A DNA stretch of 64,000 nt from Lota lota (taxonomy: Eukaryota > Chordata > Actinopteri > Gadiformes > Lotidae). This document shows, piece by piece, positions 1 to 14,804 of this stretch. Position 1 is the first letter of the stretch, and the number at the start of each line of letters is the position of its first letter. A program made the position numbers and the translations under genes. The notes beneath the pieces were generated by a model. It was given only the letters and a program-made list of their open reading frames with translations. It was not told where the DNA came from and did no database searches. Location of the stretch: contig JACYXH010000090.1 of assembly GCA_026745465.1 (NCBI GenBank), positions 371,501 to 435,500 of the forward strand. The letters run 5' to 3'.

Positions 1-15
1 GAGAGACAGAGAGAA

Positions 16-79
<64 letters not shown>

Positions 80-178
80 GGGCAGCGAGAGAGAGAGAGA
101 GGAAGAGAGAGAGAGAGAGAGACAGAGAGAGAGAGACACAGAGAGAGAGACAGAGAGAGAGAAAGACAGAGAGAGAGA
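1..178. repeat. (GA)n microsatellite, impure
   Basis: GA repeats with scattered GACA and GAAA interruptions. The tract starts at or before the window edge and reads as CU on the tanc1 transcript strand. Confidence 0.95.
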
Positions 179-249
179 ATGGTCAAAAGGAGAAAGGGAA
201 TGCAGAGGTAGAGAAAGAAAGAGTTGGGGACGCTCAGACAGCTGGGTGT

Positions 250-277
250 GGGGGGGGGGGGGGGGGGGGGGGGGGGG
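250..277. repeat. poly-G run (28)
   Basis: Uninterrupted G28 preceded by GTGTG. Runs like this are prone to length error in sequencing and assembly. A 16-base C run follows at 428-443. Confidence 0.95.
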
Positions 278-933
278 AAGGGGCGTGGTTGTCCGAGAGG
301 AGCAGGACCGTTTTGAGGCAGGAATGCAGAACGGATCAGTCACACAGCGGCTCGTCCTTTAGTCTGACGTGACACGGTCAAGGCACGCCACACAACAGCT
401 GCAGAACACACAACGCACACTCCTCAGCCCCCCCCCCCCCCCCGACCCCCCATCGTCCCCCAAAACAACCAGACGGCCCCTTCCTCGCTGTCAATAACCT
501 CTCGTTCCGTCTCCATCTGCCTCAGTCTCCTGCGGCTCCTAATGGCTCTGCTGTGAGCCTGAGTGCGTCTGCTGAATGGACACTTTACCGACGTGTCCGC
601 CCATGCCTTCCGCCTCTCCATCGTCCTCTCCCTCCCGGGCCCTCCGTCTTCCCCTCCCTCCCTCCCGCCTCTTCGTCTTCCTCTCCCGTCCGCTCAGCCA
701 TGAAATGAGGGCAAGAGCCGCGTGTAGGCGTTCGCTCGCATGCGAGCGCATTGTGACAGTGCAGCGATTCTGTTCAACGCCCGAGTCGCAGCCACACGTC
801 AACAAAAACAATCAACCGTAAAACAGGAGCTCAGCGGCCCTGATGACACCGCGCGCTCGTTTCTGCAAGAGCTGAATCGGGTGTCGCTCATCCACCGCTG
901 GAGAGGTCACCGGAGCTGGGGCGCCTCGTGCTA

Positions 934-1416
<483 letters not shown>

Positions 1417-1847
1417 TTAATGTTCACACACTCCGTCTCCGTTCCTCGCTGATGTTATCAACACTCGTCATATTTATGGCTACAATTTGCTCGCACTAAT
1501 GAAAACTAGCCATGTGGTAGGCTAGATTTATGGGATTCATTTCCCTAGCCAAGCCTCCTCCTATCTGCTCTCTGGATCTCCTCAGCTGAAGGATTTCAGA
1601 AACTAAAAAACAATGACAATCCCTGGATGTAACCTGCGATCCGCCTTCCAATCAGGACGCTGCTAGAGGTCCAGACAGCCTCTAGTTGGAGGTCTGACTG
1701 CCTTTCAATCTCTAGACTTTAGGTGCTTTTCTGACATAATTAGCAAATCCTTTAATCCGTTCTTCGGGCCACTATGGTCGCTGCCAACTCATCCCTAATA
1801 GCGAGCCAGGCAGCTGGATGTGGAAGCATCAGTGCAGTCAGTGGTCT

Positions 1848-1849
<2 letters not shown>

Positions 1850-1909
<60 letters not shown>

Positions 1910-1973
1910 CACTAATCTGGATTTCACGAAGCTCCGGCACATTGCATCACCACTATTAACACAACAAACCCTG

Positions 1974-2019
<46 letters not shown>
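1850..2019. repeat. (CA)n and (CT)n microsatellites
   Basis: Pure CA tract at 1850-1906 and pure CT tract at 1976-2019, separated by about 70 bp of unique sequence. Confidence 0.95.
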
Positions 2020-2022
<3 letters not shown>

Positions 2023-2756
2023 CCAGACCTAGGGAGCGTCTCTAAGGACTAGGGTCTCAGAGGATTATGGTCTCAGAGGACTACCTTCATGGAATTCCAG
2101 GTGAGCACAGTAATGCCTACCAAGGGGGGGTCAGCTCCATACATTGACTATTCATTATTTAGAGCCTCTCTTGTTGTAAACTTGGCATCATAAAATAATC
2201 CCATCCCTGTTTATGATGTATTACAATGAGCCTGTTAAAACTGCCCCTATAATGCACTTTCTGAACGCTGAAAGATGATAAACGTCTTTCGGTTGTAAAG
2301 AATTTGATATTTTTACGACCACGCTTAAAACTGTGATGACAGCTGCCAGCTTCAACAAACAAGTAAAAACCAAACAGTGGGAGAAAAAGCAATTTATAAT
2401 CCAGGGTGCACAATACTGGGTCATACACTGTTTTGAATGAAGGTGTACTCAAACTATCGCCATCAACCAGCTAGGGCTTCAAACACTAGTCAAAACCTCC
2501 CATTATCTTTTCAATTGGATGACCTAGACATGGACACCTCATTCGCCATATCAGTTAGGACGCTACGTAGTGCTGGAGGTCTTCAGTACGGTTCAGCAGA
2601 TGCTATGATATCATGCCCTTTCATGACGTCCTTGTGTTTGATGCAGAGTGCACGTTTTAGACCAGAAGCAGAGCGCAGATGTGCGTTTTCTCATGCGGAC
2701 AATCCTCCCCAGGCCTTGGTGTCACCACCCCGCCGGGAGAGGTTCCATCAAAGCCA

Positions 2757-3245
2757 GAAGAATGGAGGCCGGAGCGGAGGCCTGATGAACATGAGGACGG
2801 AACGGAGGCAAGATGACTGGAGGCCAGCACGGAGGCTGGATGACTGGAGGCCAGAGTGGAGGCTAGAAACCGGAGTGGAGGCCAGATGAATGGAGACCGG
2901 AGAGGGGTCCAGAAGAATGGAGACTGGAGTGGAGGCCAGACGACTGGAGGCCGGAGCAGAGAACAAATAACTGGAGGCCAGATGACTGGAGGTCGAAGCA
3001 GAGAACAAATAACTGGAGGCCGGAGTGGAGGCCAGATGACTGGGGGTCGGAGTGGAGGCCAGATGACTGGAGGTCGGATCGGAGGCCAGATGACTGGAGG
3101 TCGGATCGGAGGCCAGATGACTGGAGGGTGGCGCGGAGGCCAGATGACTGGAGGTCGGATCAGAGGCCAGATGACTGGAGGTTGGCGCGGAGGCCAGATG
3201 ACTGGAGGTCGGAGCGGAGGCCAGATGGCTGGAGGCCGAAACGGA
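2757..3245. repeat. 27-bp minisatellite array
   Basis: Tandem copies of a purine-rich unit built from GGAGGCCAGATGACTGGAGG followed by TCGGAGC or TCGGATC. There are roughly 17 copies, more diverged on the left side. Because 27 is a multiple of three, both strands stay open for about 150-170 codons. These are repeat translations with no protein-like content. Confidence 0.93.
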
Positions 3246-4086
3246 GTCCTCTATATATGTATACACATTATATATAGAGAACTATCCATAGACATGCACA
3301 CGTAGACATGCATACACAGCCTCACTTGACCCGCGTTGAGTTCACAGCCAGCACCGCTTCACGCCGGTTTTTCACAAGCAGAATTTCTGTTCAAAACAAG
3401 GCCAGAGGATGAGGCGGGTTCTTGATCTTGCAGGGATTAGAGCAGACACTCATAGAGGTAAGACATGTTCTGCCCACACCTGGACGTCTGCTCTAAGCCT
3501 CACACTTCACACCACCAACTCTAGTGCTGGCTCACACACTTTCACTGTTTCCATTCATAGTGGAGCCGCCAGATAGAACATTACTCTGGGCGGGGGGTAG
3601 AATATGAGTCATGGTTATTATATAAATGATGTCAACAGCGTCGCGCTTGCCTTGTGATCAATTAAAATGCTGAGTGAAGAGTTTGGATGCGCCGCAAAGG
3701 CATTTAAGTATTTCAAAAGATCGTCACGTGTGCTCTTTATTTGCAACACATGTGAAAAGCTTTTGTTATCCACTTTTCCATCTTTCGATGAGTACAAAGT
3801 AGACTTATCTTTTATGTAAATATGTTGTGCATGGATACACATTTGATATTGTAACATGGTTTAAATAGGAAAGATTGGGAAGATTTACCTTTTAGGTTTC
3901 ATTCAGTAAGCTAAGCCATATCCTGACCCCTGGGGCAGACCCCTGTATGTCTTACGGCCAATTAGCTGAGCTGAGAGCTCCAGGAACAAATCAGTGATGA
4001 TACCATCACCTCTGTGTTGCAGGAACATCTCAATGCAACCCCAATGACTGAACCATTGTAAAGGCTGTACACATATAGCTTCTTTA

Positions 4087-4863
<777 letters not shown>

Positions 4864-5344
4864 TTAAATCAGCTTCAACACATGACACCTCCCCAAGCCC
4901 ACCCTTGTGAATAAGAAATAAAAAGCATAAATGATTCAATAAAATAAATAAATAAATAAACAATGAAGCCTCTAACAACCTTGCTGCACATGAATGTGTG
5001 TTTCGTTTCAAGGTACTGTTATTTTCTTACTCTTCCGTGCCTGAAAACAACTGACCCTGGATCATGTGAAAGCAATCCTTCTGAAATAAAGCAGTCTTTC
5101 ACGTGTGCGGCGTGACACATGGGCTGAGGGGCATGGGGTCTGGGAGAGCGAGCATGGCATGCAAATTGAACACTCATGTCTGCGGAGAGCCGAAACAAAA
5201 GCAGGTCTATGGAGACGAGCACGATGCATAGTCTCCCTTCCTGCATCGTGTCATCTAGCTTGTCGGAACACAAAGCAACGGCTGCTTCTCCCATTCACAC
5301 GAGTGACAACCGTAGAGCTTCCAACCACAGGCAAGTGTACAGCG

Positions 5345-5486
5345 CCCCCCCCCCCCCCCCCCCCCCCCCCCCAACACCACTTCAAACATGAACTCACGCT
5401 TGCACGCACGCACACCCACCCGCACGTACACACAAACATACACACACACATACATACATACATACATACATACACACACGCACGTG

Positions 5487-5521
<35 letters not shown>
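5345..5521. repeat. C28 run and CA/ACAT compound microsatellite
   Basis: C28 at 5345-5372, then from 5404 alternating ACGC, ACAC and ACAT blocks ending in pure CA at about 5490-5520. Confidence 0.93.
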
Positions 5522-5525
<4 letters not shown>

Positions 5526-5807
5526 TGTCACTTGGGGCTGTGCATGTGTGCTAATGCACTGTAGATACGAGGCCCCGCTCCCTAAAGAGAACACAGCGAG
5601 CAGCAGCCACGCAGACAGGCCGGCTCTGAAGAGATCAAGTTTGATATTCTCTCTGCTTCAACACGCACACCATTCCCCCACCGAGTGGCAGGCACGTGCT
5701 CTCCTCTCCCAGGAGGCCCGCGCCAACAGCTCTGGTAGACACCGCTTTGGGGAAGGAGATGTAAGTGGTCTGATAACTGGGGACCACCGGGCGTGTCTTA
5801 TTGACGC

Positions 5808-6478
5808 AGAGTCTCACCGATCACACTTAAGTTTAGTGGTTTACTAGTCTCAACGATCAGACTTAAGTTTAGTGGTTTACTAGTCTCATCAATCAGACTT
5901 TAGATTAATAGTTTACTAGTCTCACCGATCAGACTTAAGTTTAGTGGTTTACTAGTCTCAACCATCAGACTTAAGTTTAGTGGTTTACTAGTCTCATCAA
6001 TCAGACTTTAGATTAATAGTTTACTAGTCTCACCGATCAGACTTAAGTTTAGTGGTTTACTAGTCTCAACGATCAGACTTAAGTTTAGTGGTTTACTAGT
6101 CTCATCAATCAGACTTTAGATTAATAGTTTACTAGTCTCACCGATCAGACTTAAGTTTAGTGGTTTACTAGTCTCAACCATCAGACTTAAGTTTAGTGGT
6201 TTACTAGTCTCATCAATCAGACTTTAGATTAATAGTTTACTAGTCTCACCGATCAGACTTAAGTTTAGTGGTTTACTAGTCTCAACGATCAGACTTAAGT
6301 TTAGTGGTTTACTAGTCTCAACCATCAGACTTAAGTTTAGTGGTTTACTAGTCTCAACCATCAGACTCAAGTTTAGTGGTTTACTAGTCTCAACCATCAG
6401 ACTTAAGTTTAGTGGTTTACTAGTCTCACCGATCACACCTAAATTAAGTGGTTTACTAGTCTCACCCATCAGCCTTTA
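5808..6478. repeat. 36-bp minisatellite with higher-order structure
   Basis: About 18-19 tandem copies of a 36-bp unit with the fixed frame TAGTCTCA...GTTTAC. Three monomer types follow each other: ACCGATC, AACGATC or AACCATC, and ATCAATC with TTTAGATTAATAG. The middle monomer alternates G and C at one base on successive 108-bp trimers (about 5850, 5958, 6066, 6174, 6282), giving a 216-bp higher-order repeat. The right part is a run of the AACCATC type. The outermost monomers on both edges carry ATCACAC, where inner ones have ATCAGAC. Confidence 0.95.
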
Positions 6479-7017
6479 GATAAATAGCTAAAGTCTGATG
6501 GCAGAATAGCTACACTATGGGCGAACGGGCGTTACATTTTCTTTAGCTTCGTATTTGTTTCGAGCAACCATGTTGCTGGAGGCGAGTATCCGTAAGCGCG
6601 TAATTGGCGAAAACACAAACTCGGCCAGGACTAGTAAACTGTCAAAAAGGTGTCTGTAAAGATTTCAAATCAACACCGTGTAGACCGACAACTGTAGAAA
6701 TACTCTTATTAAAATCGAAAAAGTTTCCTTCGGTGGAATATCTCCGTAGCGAAACAGGAAACAAGGCGAAACTCCACCCCTTGCACTTTCTAGTTTCCGG
6801 CCAAGGCGCTGTTCCGTTTCCCTACAGTAGTTCTGCTTCGACATAGTAGAACTGCTGGATCCCAGTTTGAAAGATGACTAATGATTTGGTGCAGGGAGGG
6901 AAGGGAAGCAACAGGCTGAGCTGGAGCTCTGATGTAAAACAGAAGAACAGAAGAGAGGATCGTTGGCAGATGGGTTCAACGGCTTGCTTCTCCTCTTCTG
7001 TGTTTGGCAAACAAACA

Positions 7018-7192
7018 CATGCAAACACTCACACACACATGCACACACTCACACACACAAAAACACACACACACTCACACACACACACACACGCAAACAC
7101 AAGTACAGACACACACACACACACACTACTCACTCACACACACACACACAGGCAAACACACACACAGACACACAAACACACAAACACAAACT
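7018..7192. repeat. compound (CA)n microsatellite
   Basis: CA repeats interrupted by CT, AA and GA, with several short pure blocks. No gene content. Confidence 0.92.
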
Positions 7193-7914
7193 AAGCCCAT
7201 TAAGAAACCATTCCATTAAAAAGCTCATCTTCATCTCTCAACTTGTCCGCGCTCCTTCCTCCTCACGGAACAGCAACACTAGTAAAGAGGCGGCACTACC
7301 AGCCTCTCACGCAGCCCTGTCCCACGGCGCCGTGCGTCCCATCGTGGGCTGCTCCAGCGTGCTGCTGAGCAGCAACACACCGAGGCTCAGAGCACAGCTA
7401 TTTCCGAACCAGAGCTCCGGACCCGGGAGTCTCCCTCAAACAGCACTCAAGTTATGGGGAGAGGGAGAGACGCACCTCCAGAACGAACGCACCGCCGCTC
7501 CAGACCGAGCCGCGAGCAGCCGCTCAGGCAGCGGCCGGGAAACGGTTACCCTCGGCGGACGAACGATCCCTCCCCCAGCGGCCGGGACATATGTCCACAC
7601 GCGGAGGTTTGAAGCAAAGGAATGAAAATAAAAGAAAACAGCAAAAATAATCTTCTCCTGTGATACTTTTGAACTGCTTCTGCCTCTCCTTTCCTCCCTT
7701 CTTCTCTCTCTCTCTAGCTCTCTCTCTCTCTTACTCCATCCATGTGCTGCAGTAGCAGCCTCGACAGAAGCAGCTGTTAGAGTAGAGGGGAGGGGTGGGG
7801 GGGGTGGAGTGGAGTGGGGAAAAGGGGGAGTGGGGAGAGGGGAGGGTGTGGCAGGGGAGGGGAGGGAGTGGAATAAGAAGGGATGGGGGGGTGGGGGTCT
7901 GGGAATGGAAATAC

Positions 7915-8051
7915 CTTCTTCTCATTCTTGTCGTCCATAGGTATGCGCGCGGAGCCGGGGAGTCCTTCTCCCAGTAGGAAGCCCAGCCGTGTCATCAGCT
8001 CCTGGGTAGCAGGGGAGGAGGCGGAGGTTGGCTGCTTCTCCGCTTGCAGCT
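7915..8051 (-). CDS. tanc1: tanc1 coding exon 4 (residues 127-172)
   Basis: 137 bp exon, phase 1 at its start and phase 0 at its end. The acceptor is CCTCCTCAG with AG at 8053-8052; the donor is AAGAAG/GTATTT with GT at 7914-7913. It encodes ELQAEKQPTSASSPATQEL and then MTRLGFLLGEGLPGSARI, ending MDDKNEKK. The LTRLGFLLGEG-like block is a conserved TANC1 segment (mammals: AAQELLTRLGFLLGEG, recalled) and may be a short helix in an otherwise low-complexity N-terminus; that is inference. A CT microsatellite on the transcript strand runs into the acceptor. The donor GTATTT is weaker than those of the other exons. Confidence 0.96.
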
Positions 8052-8053
8052 CT

Positions 8054-8131
8054 GAGGAGGGAGAGAGAGAGAGAGAGCAGGAGGGAGAGAGAGAGAGAGA
8101 GAGAGAGGGAGGGAGAGAGAGAAAGAGAGAT
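8054..8131. repeat. (GA)n tract at the exon 4 acceptor
   Basis: GA and GGGA repeats on the plus strand, so CT-rich on the tanc1 strand, ending at the acceptor of coding exon 4. It provides an unusually long polypyrimidine tract. Confidence 0.93.
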
Positions 8132-8230
8132 GACTCGACATGAGGGGATAGATTCTGCCTTCCTCTCACACAGGACTATTCTACTCTGAAAGACTTCTGC
8201 TGCTAACACTGTAGAAACTCCGGGCGGGAG

Positions 8231-8426
8231 TAGAGAGGCAGAGAGAGAGAGAGAGGGGGGGGGGGGGAGAGAGAGAGAGAAAGTGAGGCAGTGTGAGAGA
8301 GAGAGAGAGTATAGGAGACAGAGTGAAAGTATAGGAGACAGAGAGACAGTAATGCAGAGAGCGAGAGAGAGAGGGAGCGAGGGAGGGAGGGAGGGAGGGA
8401 GAGCCATGCGGGTGCTATGTATGCGT

Positions 8427-8457
<31 letters not shown>

Positions 8458-8461
8458 GGGG
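8231..8461. repeat. GA-rich, GT and poly-G tracts
   Basis: Impure GA and GGGA repeats with short G-runs to about 8400, (GT)8 at 8425-8440, and G21 at 8441-8461. Confidence 0.92.
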
Positions 8462-8717
8462 TGAGACCACTAGCAACATGCCTAGAGTGCCAATTGCTTG
8501 TCTTCCTGGTTGTGTACAGCCCTCACTCAGAGCTCTGAATACCAATGAGAGAACACATACTTGTTATATCTTTCTATCACTCTATCTATCTATTCTTTAT
8601 AACACTGCTTACGTCATGTTTGAGAATAAATAAAATGCTAAGAGATTGGATCAATTTACCCACATTGGCTCTAATGTCTTCATCTCCTGTCCTGAACATT
8701 CAATATGTTTACTAAAT

Positions 8718-8965
8718 AATAATAATAACTTTATTTGTATAGCACTTGTCCAAGTACTTTAAATCAAGACAGAAGAACAGCAACGATAGGATTGGTCTAA
8801 AATGTATCAAATCTGGTTAAAGTTACATACAAAAACTGGATGTTAGAATAGGATAAGTCAATGAAACACACAACAAAACAGTAAAAACAAAGGAAAGCTA
8901 ATAGCTGATGGGAGATAACACGATAAAAGCTTTTCTATAAAGAAGTGTCTTATAAGGTGTGATCC
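8718..8965. repeat. possible teleost interspersed repeat (TTTATTTGTATAGCAC type)
   Basis: Starts with AATAATAATAACTTTATTTG followed by TATAGCACTTGTCCAAGTAC, and later has AACAAAACAGTAAAAACAAA, AAAAGCTTTTCTATAAAGAA and GTGTCTTATAAGGTGTG. Teleost genomes carry many copies of a non-coding repeat with a similar opening (recalled). Family and exact ends cannot be fixed without a repeat library. Confidence 0.5.
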
Positions 8966-8990
8966 AACAGGGGACTGACTCTGCTGCCCT

Positions 8991-9140
8991 ACCCCACCCC
9001 CCTCCCCCTCCCCCACCACCACCACCACCATCTGTTGTGTATGTGCAGCGGGGCAGGAAATCATGGCATTGTTTAAGGTCATATTAACAGTTTGCAGCAT
9101 ACATGGTAAACCCCAGGAGGGGGGGGGGGGGGGGGGGGGG
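8991..9140. repeat. C-rich/CCA repeat and poly-G run
   Basis: CCCCTCCCC and (CCA)n at about 8991-9031, unique sequence, then G22 at 9119-9140. Confidence 0.85.
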
Positions 9141-9183
9141 CTGTGTAATATGTGGAGCAATGGGGGTGAGATTGCCCGAGGGT

Positions 9184-9497
<314 letters not shown>

Positions 9498-10057
9498 CAG
9501 AAAGTTACAACACCGCTCTGTCAACACCTCCTCCTCCTCCCTCAGTCCCTCTCTCCCACATTATTCATAATGTTGGCAGTTCATCTGATTAAATAGAAGT
9601 CCAACAGAATTATGTACCGCCAGGCACTAATGAAGGCCAAACTACGCTGACGCATGCACGCAAGAACACACACACGCACGCCAAATTACATAATGATATA
9701 TAAAAAAAAGAAAAAAGAGATTTCGCATAATGGCTGTAACAGCAGTGTGTGCCTAAATGCGTCTGATTCAAACATTAGGGCCTGCATGAATCAATGTTGA
9801 CGGGGCCGAACGGCTGCAGGCTTCAGGTACGTATTTAACCTGCTTAGGAGTCCGCAAGCTTCCATGGCATCGTCACAACCGCATCTCTGACAAGCCGGGT
9901 TCAGCCCTGGGGCAAGCCAGCTGACGGGGATTTAAGTACTGCAGCTATACCAAATATTCTGGATCTGATGAAGGAAGATTGGATCCTGTAAGAAAGCCAG
10001 ATACTATATCCTGTTCAAATGAAAATTGTAACACAGTAACGTGTAACGGAGGTGGTC

Positions 10058-10366
10058 GTGTGTGTGTGTGTGTGTGTGTTTGTGCGTGAGTGTCTGTGTA
10101 TCTTTGAGAGATGCATCATTAGTCATCAACTCTCCCCTAGGAATTAACTAAAGTGATGACAGTCAACTCCTTAATTCATACATAACTCCCGATGCAATCC
10201 TACTCCCCCTTTCCTCCCCCTCCCCCTCCCATCCCTTCTCCTCCTCCTCCCTCCGCCTCCTTCCCACTACACCCTCCCTCTTCCTACTCCACCTCCCTCC
10301 TCTTCCTCCCCCCTTCCCCCTCCTCCTCCCCCTCCTCCCCCCTGCCTCCTCCTCCCCATTTCTCCT
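10058..10366. repeat. (GT)n and CCT-rich pyrimidine tract
   Basis: GT at 10058-10080, unique sequence, then an almost purely pyrimidine stretch of CCT, CCCT and TTCC at about 10198-10366. Confidence 0.88.
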
Positions 10367-10761
10367 GAAGATGATCTATATGCAGGCTGAAGAGACTGAT
10401 GTCAAACATATTCCGCTGACTTATTGATGAATCTAAACTCTCAATGTACTACGATGACACGTAGTATATGGTTAGTATGTAAAACCCCCATTGAGTATTT
10501 ACATTCACAAGTTTGTAGTACTCTGTGCACGTTTGGGACGGCTTGTACAACCAGAGATAGGAAAGGGCAAAACCACCAGACAGGCTGCTGAACTCTTTAG
10601 CTCCTCCTCCCCACTCCACCCTAAGAGTAATAACATAATAAGGATACATATTAATGGCAACACCAGTACACCAGGGAGACGTCTCCTCCTGCAGGCAGAG
10701 CTCATGTTTTCTCCTGTTTCACACTCTGACATCTAGTGCTTCGCCTGGATGATTAGCCTTG

Positions 10762-11012
<251 letters not shown>

Positions 11013-12390
11013 TGTGGGCACGTATAGCCTTGAGACTCTAGTTATTTTGCACTCAGGGAAAAAACGGAACAAAACAATTCCAAATTCCGTTGTGGTCCGA
11101 GGAAGCCCGCCAGGCAGCCGATGTTCAGAACCGACATCTGCTTTGTCTTAAACATTTACACAAGTTGTTAACAGGTGCCCTTTCTGTTGCTCCAGTGGCC
11201 ATTAACCGCTCAGCAGTCAGATCCCGGCGCATTTATGCTGTGTAAATAATGGGCTTGACAAATGCTCCCTCTCATTTGTTTTCGCATGAAAAGCAGAGTA
11301 AACTGGCATAGCTGCTGCGTCAACGTCGCTATCTACCTCCAGTTTCAACAGCTGCATCGGCCTGCGTGTTTACACTGATAAAGTACGCGTCCGGGCTAGC
11401 CGCGTCTTTATCCAACCACCGTGATTGCACACAGTCAAGTTTGAACTTCAGTGGTGGTAACTTCTTTGAACGCCTGCGCGGCTCGCAGTTAAAACAAACA
11501 CAGCTGGCTAATCCACAGCGCTCCTCGGCTGAAGCAGGAAATCAATGCCAACGGATTAGCAAACACATCTTTTATTTTTTCCAGCGCTAATTGTTTCTCC
11601 ACGAAAATCTCCTTTGTAAACGGAAAAACAACAAAATACTAACAAAAAAGTACGGAAATAAAATCACATTTCACGCTTTCATGTGTCACATGGCGGTGAT
11701 AAGCGTTGGGGTCTTTGGGGTCACCACCAACACAGTCTCACACCCTGGGCATGGGGGACTCATCTGCTGAAAGGGCAACGCATTCGATCCATAAATCAGA
11801 CCCGGGCTCTGGCCGGGTGGCTCCACCGGTGGCTGCCATGTAAACCTGTTGAACCAGCACCCTCCTCCCTGGAGCCAGGGAACAGATTCTGCTGGGATTG
11901 AACATCCCTTTAATAGATCTACCACTGCAACCAGCGTGCTATATGGACTACAATAAACACACACACACACACACACACAATAAAGAATCCTTTTATATTT
12001 CCCCAGTTAACCCAAACCGGACACTTAAGTGGACCGCATGTTCATGGACGCGCACATGTACGTGCTTTTCTTTGGCCGTCTTAATATGACCTTTTTTGTT
12101 GGCATTTCCACCGTGCGCGACTGAAAATGTTCTCTTGTGATGTGTGCAGAACACTGCATTTTTGTTGCCGGCTACTTCACGCAGAAATGTGTAAGCCTTC
12201 TTGAGGTGTTTCGAATGGACAGACTTTCTCTGCAGCATGACAGCTAACCATTAGCGTACTGACAGATTCTGTCAGACAGAGCCACAAGCATCTTAGGCTA
12301 CAGCCTTGATAACGTCACATTCTGATTGACACACATACAGCCCAGTCAGAGTTGAATTCAGATGCCTGGTGCATTGTTAATGTTTCTGAT

Positions 12391-12500
12391 TGGGTTAGGT
12401 AATCATGAGTGGGACAGAACATGATAAACGTCTATGTAAGTATATTATTATTCTATTATTTGTTTTGGGTTAGGTAATAATGACTGGGACAGAAAATGAT
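12391..12500. repeat. short direct duplication
   Basis: GGGTTAGGTAATCATGAGTG with GGACAGAACATGAT at about 12391 is repeated with few changes at about 12467 (GGGTTAGGTAATAATGACTG with GGACAGAAAATGAT). The copies are 76 bp apart. Confidence 0.8.
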
Positions 12501-13857
12501 GTTAGAACATGGTGTTTTTATTTTGATTGTGGTGAAAACCGGGAGAATTTGGTAGTAATCCGGGACATGTTTTATGTGTATTACAGATATTTGTCAGGCC
12601 TCGGGACACCCAGCATGAATCCGGCGCAATCTTCATTTAAGAGAGCACATATCAATCCTGAAGTTAAAAGCAAGAGCCTTTTGACGTTCACTGGAAGCCC
12701 ACTGGCAGATTCTAGTGGAGACAACTTTTCTGTGAAGATCGGTGACATTGTGAGAATAACAATGAACAACAGACGTTGTGCAGTAAGCCATCGGTTTTCT
12801 TTTCCTCATTCCAGCCCCCAACCTGGACCACCACCAGGCTCTCCACCTTCAGCCATAGGATCCCCTCCGGCCTAACGCCCGACCAAACCCTGGATGTTGA
12901 TAGCATCTGAAGGCCTATCAGAGGGGAATTGCCTTCCATGTGACATTGCTTGGTATCAGTGCAATCGCTGCTGCTAATGAGTGTTTTCATTGGTGGTGGT
13001 GGTCTCCGTTCTTTCCAGACGTCCATAAAGAGGCCCGAGCCCCATTCGTTCCACTTGACCAGTCGCTAACGGCCGAGCTCTGCTCATACCATTTTAAATA
13101 GGGGTCCCATCGAACATATGTTCATATATGGTCAAGACAAGCAACTCTTTGTCAGTCAAGCTACCCATTCCGACATAGTGAAGTTGAAAGGGCTGTATAA
13201 GATCAACAACGTTGATAATGACGGGAACTAGAACAGAGCTGCATGATGTTACGTGATTTACGTTTTATTAAAACGTGATTTATTTGTCTTTAAGTTCATC
13301 TCTTTCAGATGGTATACAGCCATTCTCCAGTCAGACTGGACTGTGGCTCGTATTATTGTTTGTGTCTTTTCCAATAAACCTTGGAGATGAATATCACCTT
13401 GGACTGTTTTTATTAGCAGACGGACACTTTAAAAAGATCTGGAAGGTACACTTAATGGAATAGAGTCCATCTCAATGCATAAATCACAATTATTGTGCAG
13501 GCATTCAGGCGATCTGTAAAGCAACCACACTTTCAAGGATCCTGCATGCTTTGGCGAGTTAAAAATACATCTTTGGCAATGATGAAGATATCATTCATTG
13601 GGAAGATATAGCACACCATCGTGATAGGGTAAAGTAGACTACAGCCAAGTTAGATTGCTGAGCAAAGCATTGATTCATGAAGAACTATTAAAACAAAAAC
13701 AAAAGTTGTCTTATCATCAGGATAATAGATAACTCTTTAGCTTGACCCCAACACCCACTCGCCAAAACACTTCAGAATCCATCCCTTACAAGCAGAAAAC
13801 ACATATGGCTCACTGGCAACATGAACACGCTTTATCTATCGTATCCTTGAACTGGAA

Positions 13858-14097
13858 GAGAGGAGGCGGAGGAGTGCAACTCTGGAGGAGGAAGAGTGCT
13901 ACTCTGGAGGAGGAGGAGGAGGAGGAGAAATAGTGCTACTCTGGAGGAGGAGGAGGAGGAGGAGAAATAGTGCTACTCTGGAGGAGGAGGAGGAGGAGGA
14001 GGAATAGTGCTACTCAGGAGGAGGAGGAGGAGGAGGAGAAGGAGGAAGAATAGTGCTTCTCAGGAGGAGGAGGAGGAGGAGGAGGAGTGCTACTCTG
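13858..14097. repeat. 37-bp minisatellite on a GGA core
   Basis: GGA repeats punctuated by TAGTGCTACTCTGG every 37 bp (13931, 13968, 14005), with a 46-bp spacing at the right end (14051). About six copies. Confidence 0.92.
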
Positions 14098-14107
14098 GAG
14101 AACTATA

Positions 14108-14284
14108 GCTCTCACTCTGTCTCTCTCTACTTCTCTCTTTTTCTCTCTCTACCTCACTTTCTCTCTCTACTTCTCTCTCTCTCTACCTCTCCTGCTCTCT
14201 TTCTCTCACTACTTCTCGAACTCACTCTCTTTCTCTCTCTCTCTTTCTCTCTCTACTTTCTTCCTCCATTGCTGCCTGGTTCCT

Positions 14285-14370
<86 letters not shown>
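14108..14370. repeat. CT-rich tract and (GT)n
   Basis: CT with TTTCT and TACTT interruptions at about 14108-14265, and pure GT at 14291-14370. Confidence 0.94.
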
Positions 14371-14372
<2 letters not shown>

Positions 14373-14725
14373 TTAAGTGCATTCACTTAAACATGCACTA
14401 AGAAACTTTTTCACGGCAGCCAACACTGCAGCCCATCACTTATTGGAAATTATGTATAATGATGATAAAACCCATCTGCTGGAACAACTTGGTTATATAA
14501 AAAGGTACAGAGCTTTGCATTCAGATTTTCCTGCCATCATGGCCAAAATACCTGGGTTTTATTGAGCTGTGGGCGGTATACTATTCTCATTTCAAACAGT
14601 TTTTTAACAAAAGTGAATGCTACAGTGGAAATGTTACAAATAATTTTAGACAAAAATTATGGCTGCAGTGAAATTAAGTCGTAACACACAACATGGTAAC
14701 AAACTGATAAGCACTATGAATAAAT

Positions 14726-14804
14726 ACATATATATATATATATTTATGTATATTTATATATATATATTTATATATATATTATATGTACACATATACATAT
14801 GTAC
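14726..14804. repeat. AT-rich (TA)n tract
   Basis: TATA blocks alternating with TTTATG and TTTATA, ending in palindrome-like ACATATACATATGTACAT sequence. Confidence 0.9.
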
